From: Numida meleagris | Lineage: Eukaryota > Chordata > Aves > Galliformes > Numididae | DNA length: 64,000 bases | Assembly: GCF_002078875.1 (NCBI RefSeq) | Contig: NC_034419.1 | Location: 19,717,516-19,781,515, forward strand | Direction: 5' to 3' | In this document: positions 40,101 through 52,100 of the stretch, one piece after another | Numbering within the stretch: position 1 is the first letter of the stretch | Layout: each line of letters opens with the position of its first letter | Translations under genes and position numbers: made by a program | The notes under the pieces: generated by a model | What the model was told of the DNA's origin: nothing | The model's database searches: none | What the model saw: the letters and a program-made list of their open reading frames with translations, nothing else

Positions 40101-43100
40101 TGAGCAGCTCTGCTAAATGACAGCATGAACAAAGGTCCTTGTTTTAATAGAGGAAAATGGAAAAAGGTGCAAGAAATGCAGAAATATTTTTGAAACGTGG
40201 TAGCGACAAGATCTGGGCTTAAAAGATGGGAAGGAGGAAGTGTTTCTCCTTCCACTCTGCTCAGTGTCAAAACACAAGACTCTAGCTTAACAGATGCCTC
40301 ACTTGGGTTTGCAGTTTTGAGAAATAAATGCATTTCAAGCTTGGCCAGTAAGCACACCTTTTGTTCTGAGAGCAGTCCCTGCCAACAGATCACTAATTAT
40401 CATCAATTTCAAAAGGGAATCTTGTCCCATCTTCCTGCTCGGCGAGTACGTAGGTGGTTTTGGTTCAGCATGCTCTAAATTCACACTGAGAGTGGGAAGC
40501 TTAGCAGAAGCCACTGCAGTGAGACTGATGATAATTCTACAACATTCCAGAATTAACATGTTACTCCTTTTGCTCACACCAGTTCAAGTTTTTCCACTGT
40601 TGAGCATGTGGAAAGGAAGTCTTTCTTGTGCTCCCTCCAGAAAAAAATAAATCAACATTCCAGATGCCTCAGACTGGGTAAATTCAGAGCACATTCTAAG
40701 ACTTCAAAGCAATGAATTAAGGAAGCTCTGGTCTAGCTCAGGTTAGCACATTTCTAGGGCTCACAGTAGTGAGTAACACAGAGATCCCAGTTACATTAGT
40801 TCACTCTTACTCTCATTTCACCACACAGGCCTTGCCTAGTTCTTGGTACTGATGACTCCAGCTGGAGAAGGTAACATCCCCTGGCTCCCAGTAACCCACA
40901 CAAGCTCGGGCACCTCTCTGGCAGCAAGCTGAGCCAGGAGGGGCACCCTGACCCTGGCAGGGGCTGTGGAACTGCCCCAGCACTGCCTGCGGGAGCGCAG
41001 CTCAGATCCGCTCAGCAGCCATGGCTGCTGCACGCACACACACCTGCTCTCAGCACATGCTGCTCCCAAACACTTTGTGGCTGTATGGCAGTACTACAAA
41101 AAAGAGAAGGAAAAAGCAAAAGCAAAACAAGCAACCAAAAAAACACAAAAACCCCACAACCAAGAACTAAACAAAAACAAAGTAACAAACAAACCAAACC
41201 ACTCAACACCGCCCAAAAAGCCTCAAACAAATGACCAAAAGCCCTGAGCTGGTGCTGAAGCAAGATTTGCCACTACAGGAGTTATTTCATTTTGCTCACA
41301 ATTGCTTCCGGAGTTGCTCACTGATTTTTCAGTAGAATTTCCCCAATTAACTCAGTGGTTAAAGCAGAGCATTTTGCGTTGACCCAACTCAATTTGACTG
41401 ACATCTGGGAGTTACAAGAGGACAGCTGAAATCAAACAGCAAATTTCACCACCGGCACTATCTCCCTTTTCCAGCTGTGTAAACTCAGGCATCCATCTGT
41501 AACAGGGAGCCACAAAGAAACACACCGCAGCATACAGCAAAGCAGCAGTACACGACTGCACAGCCCCGAGCCCTGCCTTCTCTCTTCCTCTTCAGAAACC
41601 TGTCCTCGAAGTGGACAATACAACTTTTCTGAAAGTACTGAGTTGTTCTTTGCTTCTTCTGTGGAGGTTCTCTGTGCATTTTTAATGAAACCATCATTGA
41701 TTAGCTGAAGACAACTCAGCTTTGTTGTAAGACAACAAAGCGTATACACAGAAGATCACACAAACCTCACCCAGAAGACAGTCAAAAGCTGTGCATGAAA
41801 ATACCCTCTCTGAAGCAACTCTGCCAAATAGATGCAGAAGAGCACCTCGTGTTACAAATACAAATAATTTCTGCATCAGCAGAAGGAATTTCAGTTAAAA
41901 TATCTCCTGAGCTTGAATAAGTAAGAGGTGCTTCTCCACGGCATAACAAAATATCTAATGCAATGAAATGTCCTTTCTATACCGTGTGACATAAAAACTG
42001 TTCCCTAATTTTTTAGCAATGAAATCAATAAAGTTTAAAGCGCAGTGCAGCAAGCCTCTAGTTGAAATGCTACCAAGGCTGCCAAGGTATCAACACCATT
42101 CAGTACACATGAGCTACCTAATCACCCAGGTAATTACCTCCTGGAACAGAGTAGTGGTTTCATCTAGAAATCAGGTTTACCCTGAAGGAAGCAAAAGAAA
42201 TTCTAGAGAGGCAATCCTCAGTAACCTGAAACGTGACCAGAGAGACAGCTAGCAGATGGTGCACAATGAAATAAAAGTGCATCCACAGCTTTAGAAGAGC
42301 AACATGCAAAAGGCAACGTCTTCAGTCACACAGACCCTGCATGTTGTGCACACTGCTTGAATTTTAGAGAATCAAGCTTTTCTTTTCAAATCTTCTTAGC
42401 ATTTAATCACTATTTAGGCAAACTGCAGAAAACTGCCTTCTTTTGCATAATAAATAGAACATACATGAAATACTGAGTGGTTGTTTTCTTTCACTGCAGA
42501 TTTCTACAAAGAACACCTACAAACAGTCATACACTGCTGCACTGTAAATATTTGCTCCTACTCCCTTCCTATCTCAGTCATGTTTTTCAGTATGTGAGGG
42601 CATGAAGGGCTCTGCATCTTCCTTAAAACCCATTCATAATTAGAATTCTCTTCCTCAAATTCCCTCAGTTCAATAGGATATGTGAGCCTCAGCATTAAAC
42701 CAACTGCAATTTTCAAACAAAGTTTAAGTCTTGAAATGAGAGCAAGTATCTTAAAAGATTTATCTGTGCCAAAGCTGTTCACTGTGGAGTTATGAAGGAT
42801 GCATAGGAGATGCACTGAAAATAAAAGGCAAACAAACACACATACAAACAAAAAACTTTTATTTTTTATTTTTTTTTATTTTTAACAGTAGAATTACCAA
42901 ACACTGCGGCAAGTTCTGGAGAGGCTGCAGAAACTCCATTCCTGGAGTCTGCCAGAACCCGGCCGGACACTGCCTGGGCAGCTTGCTGAGCTGCTCTGGC
43001 TCTGAGCACAGGGATCGGATCGAACAACCAGGGGTATTTCAGAGGTCCCTTCCGATTTCAATGATTCTGTGATTCCCTAACTTTTGGAATGCTTTTTAAA

Positions 43101-46100
43101 TTCTTCAGTATGTATAATTTTGGATCTATCATCAAATGAAACCAGACACCAGATCATCATTTATCAACGAGGAATTATACTGACCTTGCAAAAACCATGC
43201 CTACACAATATAATTTACTGTGAAGGAAACAGTCTTATCAAACTGAAGAAACTCTGTTGTAAACTGACATCAGATTAGAGGACAGTATGAATCAGCTCCT
43301 TGTGGAGCAGCTTGTGACAGTCAATCCTACGGCAATGTTTCAGTGGTAGAGAACAGGCACCACCTCACCTGCGCTGCCGCCTTGTCTCTGGAGGAGACGC
43401 GACCGTCACAGTCACAGCTGGCTGCTGCTGCTCTGCCATTGTGTCAGTGCCCCTCTGCTGCCATGTATCACACAGCAACAAAACGTAACAGAATGCCGGG
43501 GAAAGGTTCAACCTCTACTGCCATCCCACCACCATCGGCCACTGACTTTGTGGGCCAACATCAAAACACAGGAAGCATTATTTTTGGAGCAGCCCTCATA
43601 AAATTTCCCTTTGCCTCGCTAAAACCATTAATTACAAACTATTAATAAACAATGCAAAAAAGACCAAAGTCACATTTTACAAGACCAGATCAACAAAACA
43701 TCTTGAAAATAACACTATCAATGAAATTTAATAATGAAGGGCCAGGGCACAAGCAGGTAAGAGCTGGATGGTCCTTGAGCAACGTGTAAGCACCACTGGA
43801 ATTGTGCATTAGATGAAATACAACAAGAATTGAGGGATGGTATGTGGAAACTATAGAACAGGCTGAACAGTCCGGTTTAACGCACCCCAGCCAGCAAAAT
43901 AAAACCATGCTAAGTACTAGTAATGCAAAGCTGCACCAATTTCACCAATTGTTCACCATGTGCTCGACTGGCGAGAGCTTCTTGGCTTGTACTCCAGGCT
44001 GTGGGAGCGCGGCTGAGCTGGCACTTCGGGCATCTTTTCCCCTCAGTTTCCCCAAGCTCCTTAACCGTGCATTTTCTGTGCATCAGGAGAAGTTTTCCTC
44101 AACAAAGCAAGCAGCCAGGGCTCTGCACCCAAGCGCCAGCTGGGGCTGCCCTGCCCATGGCGCCAGCACCGAGTGCTCCCCCGTACCCAGGGCATGCGGC
44201 CCTTTGGTAACCCAACGCCAAACAGCTGTCAGCGAGAACCTGATCCCCGCTCCAGAGCATCCAGACTGCAGGGTGAGTGATAACAGCAACACAGTAACAG
44301 CACCAGCAGCCAGAGTCAGCAAAAGAGAACTTACAAACTGCCCACAGTAACTCAGCGTGAGAGCCTCTTTAGTTAAAAACACTTAGAGCAGCATTAAAAT
44401 GTAACCCACTATTCTATTTTCACCTATAAATATATACATATACATTTCAACCTAGTTTACACAGAAAGTTTATAAACAAAACCAACCAAGCAGCCTGTCA
44501 GCTGGCAGTTCAGCCATCAGCTGAGCAACGGCAGAGCTCTGCTCAGACCAGTAGCACGTCTAATCCTAACAACTCCCAAGTAAACACAGCAGAATAAAGA
44601 ATAAATTACTTTAAAGTCAAATTTTCATATCCAACTTCACACCTCAAAGTGTGGATAATCATCTCACTCCCTCGCGTGAAGCGCTCCGACCACGGCAAGG
44701 CTGCGTGGGCTCCTGCCTCCCCACACACAGCTGCAGCGTGCAGAGCTGAACTGGGCACCGGCTGGAGACAGTACACAGCGCCATCCAGCAGACCATCTAA
44801 AAAGTGTGTGTTTGTTTTTTAATTAAACGCCAGATTAGTAAATTTTCCCAAGCTACTACAGCAGAGTTCCAAATCTTCCCCTAAACAGATTATACTGATG
44901 ACAAACGCTACTAGATGCGAGTCTGCTCTGCTCAGACCAGAACAGCAGAACAATGTAACGTTCTTCTTCTCAGGCTGTTAACGATTCTAATTTTGAACCT
45001 TCTAATTTTAAAATCTCTCTCTTTAAACACTTTAGATAAGTTTTATTATTGACAAATAGGAAAACAATAGAACTGGAAGATGAAATACCTGTCTGAGTGG
45101 CATGAGGCTCTGTTAAATACTACCCGGAATATGTAACAGAACAGCACCACAAAAGTCATCGTGCCTCAAAATACTGCTATGGGACAGGCAAGGCAGAATG
45201 AGCTTCCAGGATGGAGACAATGAGGAAAAATAAGGAAATAACTAAATCTCTCCAAAATACATTACAGTGCTAATTGGTTAGTGCTCCTCTGGAAGGCAGC
45301 CGAGATCAACAGCCACAGAGAAAAACCCCAAACCACAGCCAGAGAAGGGGACTATGCAAAAGATACAAAAGCGTGCTATCATGGTGGATAATTAAGAATT
45401 CTTATTTAGTCTCTCTTCACCCACTCATCTAATGTTTGTGAGTGAAGTAGGAGGTAAGATTTCAGCTCAGCTGATGAGGAAATGACGACAGCTCTCTCTG
45501 CAGTCGGTAGAGGAGCTGAAGTGCAGAACGACAGTGGCAGCACAGGCAGCAGTTGACCCATTCCAAGAAAACAGCCGCACACAGCTACATCATGACATTT
45601 AGAGTGTGCTCTTCAGGTGCAAATTCATGCCAACTGGGGGCATTTCTTAAGATAGCACAGAGAACCAAATGCTGCAGAAAACTGTTTGTAGTACGATCCT
45701 ACCACAGCAGGAAAAAGGCAAGCCTGGGGTGCCTGCAAACAGCTGTCCCTTGGTTTTCACACTCATACTATGAATCTACAACAATTCCATCCATTTGAAT
45801 TATATATTTTTTTACTTACTCAAGGTGTATTTATTTTGTCAGATAAAAAGATCCTGAAATAATACAATTCCAAAGTTTAACTAAAGGCTCTCCAGTGACA
45901 TCTGGAGTAAGCTCCCTTCTCTACACGTCTGAGCAGCAGTCCTACGTTCCACGTTCACTGAGGAAATGAGATGATCTAAATGCCTACAATCTTAGGTTAA
46001 ATGTTTGAGATACACAAATGACAGAATCTCCTATACAATCACTTTGCATCATTTACCATTTTAGGGGAGCCACTGTGCTCTTGCTGGGTTTGGCTAATCT

Positions 46101-49100
46101 AATACTATAGAATCTCAGAGACAAGACCATATTTTTTGAGTATGTAAACGTCAGTAAAGTGCAGTGCATGCTGAATTTTTATGAATATTAAGCACAACGT
46201 CTTATAACATTTTCTACATGGCATGATGAAGACAAACTACTGCCTTAGTCTAAATTGCCAAAAAGATTAGTAGATCTTGACTTCCTTTGGTATGGAACAG
46301 ATCTCAATACAAAGCAAGCATTTGTTCGTCCATTCACCAACTCTTCTTGCTTGTTACATGCTAGACTGTTTAATATCCTTACTTCTTTTTGGTTGGCAGA
46401 AAAGTTCCGAGAATTTTGATACCAGTGCTAAATATACATATTTGTTACTTTCAAATTACAACAGCTTAGCTCAGACTCACGGTCCCATATTGCTTCCAAC
46501 AATCAAAGGGCTGTGATACCAAAACACAGTGAGGATGCTCCTTGAAATTCATATTTTGCTATTCTGAGTGTCAAGATTCATTAAAAATGGACTTAAGCAT
46601 GCATTTGGTTACATTAAAAATCAATACAATTTAAATTCTTAAGCCCACTATTATTACTCCCCTTCTAATTACTGTTCTTTTTTTCATTTTTAAACAACGC
46701 ATGTCCAATCACTTTAAGCAGAGAGACAGAGGGATAGGGAAGGAGAAACAGTAAGACATACCACAAAGCAGGAAGAAAACCACCAATCTTATCGAGTAAG
46801 AAGATACATTAATACTACAAGACAGTTTCCCAAAGGTCAAACACAAAGCGCAGCTATCAGTGTACAGGTAGGTGCCACAGCCTCATTTTCCCCTGCTAAA
46901 AAATTCCTTTACATTATTCATAGGCTAAAAAGAAGAAAAAATTCCTGTATCTGAATGTTACTGTACTCCCACACTGCATACAGGGATCATGCACAACCCA
47001 CGTAAGACCCTTCTGTTTCAAAGCTCCAGACTGTTTCAATTGGCTGCATTAACGCTAACTGTCGTACTGAAGTGGATCTGCCCGTTCCCAGATTACAGCA
47101 GACAGTCATTCAAAAGTCACTTAGCATATATACTGCCTTCAAAGAGAGGACTCCTTCAGAAGCTACATGGCAAAGAGGGAACAGGCAAAGAACACTGGAG
47201 AACTCATGTTTAACAGTCAAGGCACTGTTAAAGATGAGCAAAGTCACTTTAACACAAAACGATTACATTTCTCTTCACCCTTAGAAATGGAGAGGGGGCT
47301 AGATATTTGTCTAAATATTATGAATACAAAACCTCGATCAGACTATGTCTGGCTCATAGTCATGTTTGATTGCAGTTCCATGGGTGCATGAAAAATAGCT
47401 ACAGCCAATATGGAACTTCTTAGCTGGATACCGTTTGGAAGAAAAGCAGAGGGAGCGTGCAGTTGGGCTGGTCTTCCAGGTAGCAAAACAAAGCACTGCA
47501 AATTAAAGCTGTTTGCTCAAGATCATGAGGTATAGAACCTGCGAGTTTCAGTTTGTAGCTTCAGCCAAATGTGCTTTTCAGCTAATCATTGACTTACTCC
47601 AACAACCCCATGGCAGTTCCAGTCTGCTCAAGAGATTTTAATAGTTAATTTCTGTTGGCAGACATCATATATGACTACGTAATGTCTATCCACATTGTAT
47701 TTCTGCTAAGCCCCTTCTGGCTTCTTTACCAAGCCATTTTCTTGTTCTCCCTCTCTGGATTTTCCTTTCTGCACAGACAGCAAGCACGGGCTGTCTACTT
47801 TCTCTCTGCACAATCAGCACAGAAGCGAGACCATGTTCACTTGCAGCTGTGCCTTGCAGAGCTGGGCCTGCTTGCAGTCACATCTGGCAGACCTGCCTCA
47901 TTGTGCTTCACATGTCCCGCAGTGCGGCATGGACCAGGCCAGGCACAGGCCTGGCCACATAGCATCACCCAGCACGCGGTGTGGCACAAACCAGGCCAGG
48001 CACAGGCCCTGGCACGCACTGCTGCCATCACCCCTCCTGCCCTGTGCAGGTGCTGGCCTCGCGTGGTGTGCCCCACCCACAGCCTAGACGTACTGACACC
48101 TGCCAGAAGACCCCAGCCCAGCGAGGTGCAGCGCACATGGCAGCCTCGCTCAGATCAGTCCATGCTCCTGTTATTACACTTTCCCTCAGTGTCTAAGACC
48201 TTTTTCCAGCGACAAAAGCTTTTCAGTCCTTTCTGGACTTTTATCACTGACTGCCGTATGTACAAACCATTCTCTGCCTCTGAAGAAACTCAAGCTGAGT
48301 GAGCAGTCAAATGGTTTAACAAAGGAAACTGAGGAGGGACGGGCAAACTCTACACAGGTTTCAATCTCCAGAGGACCCCTAACAGTAACTTATTCAGAAT
48401 AAAGATGCCAACACTTTTAATGTTTCCTTTGACCACCGCTGGTAGGAAATTCCAATTGTTATTGCTATCCAGCTCCACGTAAGCACCCATTAGAAAGTAT
48501 GATTATATTCCTGCAAAGCAGACAGCCAAGAGCTGTGGAATTTCATTATTAAAAGAAACTATGCATTTATGTAAGCTGCATCCCATCTGCAGTCTGTGTT
48601 TACATCCTTTAACACTGTAAGCCTACTTGGCAATAAGCCATCACATGAGATTTACCAGACATGGTCAGCATGTATATAGGTAATTCTTTGGATTATTTTA
48701 ATACTTTTTTCATGAAGAGAAAACTCTATTCCTACCTCTAACATCTCTGAAGATATAAGCTTACAACCCCTGTTAATTACCAACATCAGGATGTGGGAAG
48801 ACACTTCAAGTCTGGTTTATTTTCGCCCTGTTGCAGCATTCATGAGGCTGTTACACTGAGTCAGGACAACTGCCTCATGAAACCTGTTACTCCTGCTTCC
48901 TTAAGCAGAAGGCCAGAAACTCACTTTCCTTTTCTAAGATGCAGGTGACCTTTGCAAGAACCCCCCCACATTTCTAGAAACGAGACGATGCAGTGGAAGC
49001 TCATTCTCTTCTCAAGGGCCCCCACTTTGCCCAGAAAAGTTCACGGCTATTTCTTGTTGTTGCCAATACACTTTCCACACCCTCATGGCCAGCAACGCTT

Positions 49101-52100
49101 GGAGATCTATTTACATCCCACGGCCTTTCAGCTTTGTTCAGCCAAGCGTTCTGTCCAGTAAACCTTAAGGAGCATCTGCATGGGAGCAGATTCAAAGCTA
49201 TATAACGCAGTGAGTAACGCACAGGGATCCTCCAGCTGGCCTGTCTACATGAGGGCAGGACATTTCTGAACCTATTCTGACATAATCCATTGAAGTTCCT
49301 CTCACATAAACAAACTCAATCCATATTAGTGAAAACACACAGTACAGACAGTACACACAATAAGCCCATTTGCTAAGAGTGAAACATTTCAGTCTATGGC
49401 TTTTAAACATTATCATGCTAGTTAAATGAACTAAGTATCATTGCAGCTCATAAAAACTTCCTTTTTTTTTTGTCCTATTCTTTCTTTAAATTGAACCTGG
49501 TCTGTGCCAGTGCTTTCACATCTGGGTGGAGTTCTGACTAGCTGGCTCACCCTCAAAGCTTTCCTGAGGAAGCAAGCCTTTAAAAGTAAGGGTAAGCATT
49601 TTAACTTAGAAAATTGAACTGCATTTGAAGAAGCTTTATTTGCGTTATTTTACTTCCATAGACTCAGTTCAGACATCCAGAACAAAATCAGCTCAGTGAA
49701 AGCTGGATACAATTTTGTACAGTCATTCCAAGAGCAAAGGAATCCCCCAACTAAACCATAACACAGCAGTGGCCCTTCTTGAGGGTTTGAGTGACAACAA
49801 TCAGAGGATCTCGAAGGGTTTCCAACAGTACAGAATGAAGAGTGGAACCAAAACACCTGGAAAACACTTCCAATACTAAGGGTGAAGAAATAAAACATCA
49901 AAAAAAAAAAAAAAAAAGAAGACGACAAAATGAACAATCTTAGTTTGGACTGCGAATGATATTTGTTGAACCAAGCTGAAAGCCATCAAGTATTTTGCCT
50001 TAAGTCTTAGCAATAAAGGTGCAGTCATTTGTGGCTCTGGCTTTTAACAGTTGCAGATGTTTAAGCTGGCAAACTAACACAGCAACTATGCAGTCACACA
50101 CAAATACTGAATGCCAACTTGGCATATGTGAAGTAAGAAGTAACACTTGAAGATGGGTCTGTGTAAAACTTTCTGAAATTGCTGATACCCACAGGTTCTC
50201 AAATGCAAATGTTCCTTAAGTCAGTATAAAGTAAAAATGCTTATGCAGCTCTCCCCAGAACAGTACTTCAAAAGCTGACAACCATTACATAAATAAGAGA
50301 AAAGCATGAACCCCACTCACAGAAAGAAGACGGAGACTCGGAGAGCTTACAGGATTCGGTCAAAGCCCTGCGGTGCAAATAGTCATTCTGAAAAGTGAAA
50401 CCAGCTATTGGAGGCTAAACTTTGTATCACCAAGCCCTATTTTCCCCTCCTGCATTAAGTTCTATGCTTTAGTAGCTGAAGTTTTGTGCGCAGCATTTTC
50501 AGCTTGTAGCTCTCAAATCTGCAAAGTCACATTGTATTTGAAACCTCCATAATTAAAGACCGCTAGAAGCTAGAATTCCAACCTTGCATTACCGATGCAA
50601 ACCATTTAACAATGTATTATTTTACTCAGTCGCAGGTGCTCCAACTTTTATAGACATTTGTCAACTTCAAAATATTTAAGTAAGCAACCAAGAAGGAGTC
50701 AAGACTTTCACATCAGGTGTTAGATGGTCTAACAGTCACTATATTTGGCTGATAAACAGATAAGCAAGATTCTCTGATTTTCTCATGTCTCGCAGCAAGA
50801 GATGGCAGAATGCTTTATAATGCCATTTGCTACCCCTCCCCAAGGCCTCAAGCAGAAACTAACTTTCCTATTCCCATCCTAAGTAACAGTGAGGAGGCAA
50901 GAGGACACAGTTCTCATCCTACCGCCAAATCTGGATAAAGCACCTGTTTTGACTGCTTCTTCATATAACTGCACTTTTTGTTTTGCTAAATAAGTACCAG
51001 GACTGAGCGCAACTAGCATCAAGTGAATCACTGAAGTGAATTCCCTCTGTCAGAAAAACAAATCCGAGTTTTAATTCTTCTCCTCTGGTTCATTATACTT
51101 CAGAACCCATGCATCATTTACAAGTCAAGCTAAGTAAGCTTAGCTTCAAGTAGGCTTAAAGGAGGCTTGGCACAACCAGAGCGAAGTTGGTGCAAGATAC
51201 AATTAAGGAGAGCAAAGTACAAATCAGAAATAGTTCTCCTATGGTAATGATCTGCATAAACATCTTCCCAAATCCCACCGCCTGCCTCGGATAAAACAAA
51301 ATTAAAACAGAGTTATCCAAAGGAGTTCATTTAAAACTATTTGAGATGCCCCACGTAAGTGGGAGTATGTATGAGGATCACTGCCGACCTGACCTTCCCC
51401 TCAGAAGGGACACGGCCATGTGGTGCCTGAGCAGAGCTCTGCCTGCAGGCACAGCTCTTGACATGGACAAGGGAAACCGCTAAAAGAAGCGAGTTACCCT
51501 TTCCACGCCACTTCGAAACCGTTCTGCTCCATTTCTTCAAGATGAGGAGACACTGAGAGAAACAGAAACAAATAAGGTATCAACTTACTGCAGAACCGTA
51601 TCTATTCCCAAGGTGGTCTGTAGAGTGTAAATTTTTGACCTATTTTAAATCCCAATAACAGCATTTAAAATTTTTGATAAAAGCATTTGAAAACGCATAT
51701 GGGGGAAAAAAAAAGTTCAAACGTAGCATCAAAGCAGGCTGGCACGTCGGTGTCCAGCCAGCACCACAATTCACACACACAGAGCGCAGCGCGGTGGGGC
51801 TGAGCAGCCGGGCGGGAGCAGGGCCGCCCAGGGGCTCCGCAGGGTGGGATCTCCCCTGGAGAGCACACAGCCTCATTTTATTCACAAATCTACAGCTTTT
51901 CCCAAACGTTTTTCAAACTAAATGCATTGGATCGATTCGGTGACAGAACTGCACAGCTGCAGGTAGTAACTGCTCTCTAAGACGTTCGCAGCACCCCCTT
52001 TGTTCTCGGCGCTGCCTCAGCAGCAGGCGCTGCCCAGCGGTGCAGCAGAGCCGCTCTGCACCTGCCCCGCTCCCGCAGGTGTCACGGGACGGCCCCTTCC

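Larger units (their letters stand above)
35466..51769 (-). other. TMCC1 large intron, distal half
   Basis: Mostly unique AT-rich DNA. It contains CpG-richer pockets at 37.5-37.7 and 38.05-38.2 kb, an A/C-rich low-complexity block at 41.1-41.24 kb, a CR1 fragment at 42.9-43.08 kb, an exon-like signal at 43.36-43.44 kb, a 57-bp repeat near 47.95 kb and A18 at 49900-49917. No supportable gene. Confidence 0.7.

Noticed and set aside
47655..48302. 215-residue plus-strand frame
   Set aside because: Includes the 57-bp tandem repeat, has no recognisable domain and runs opposite to the host gene; probably chance.
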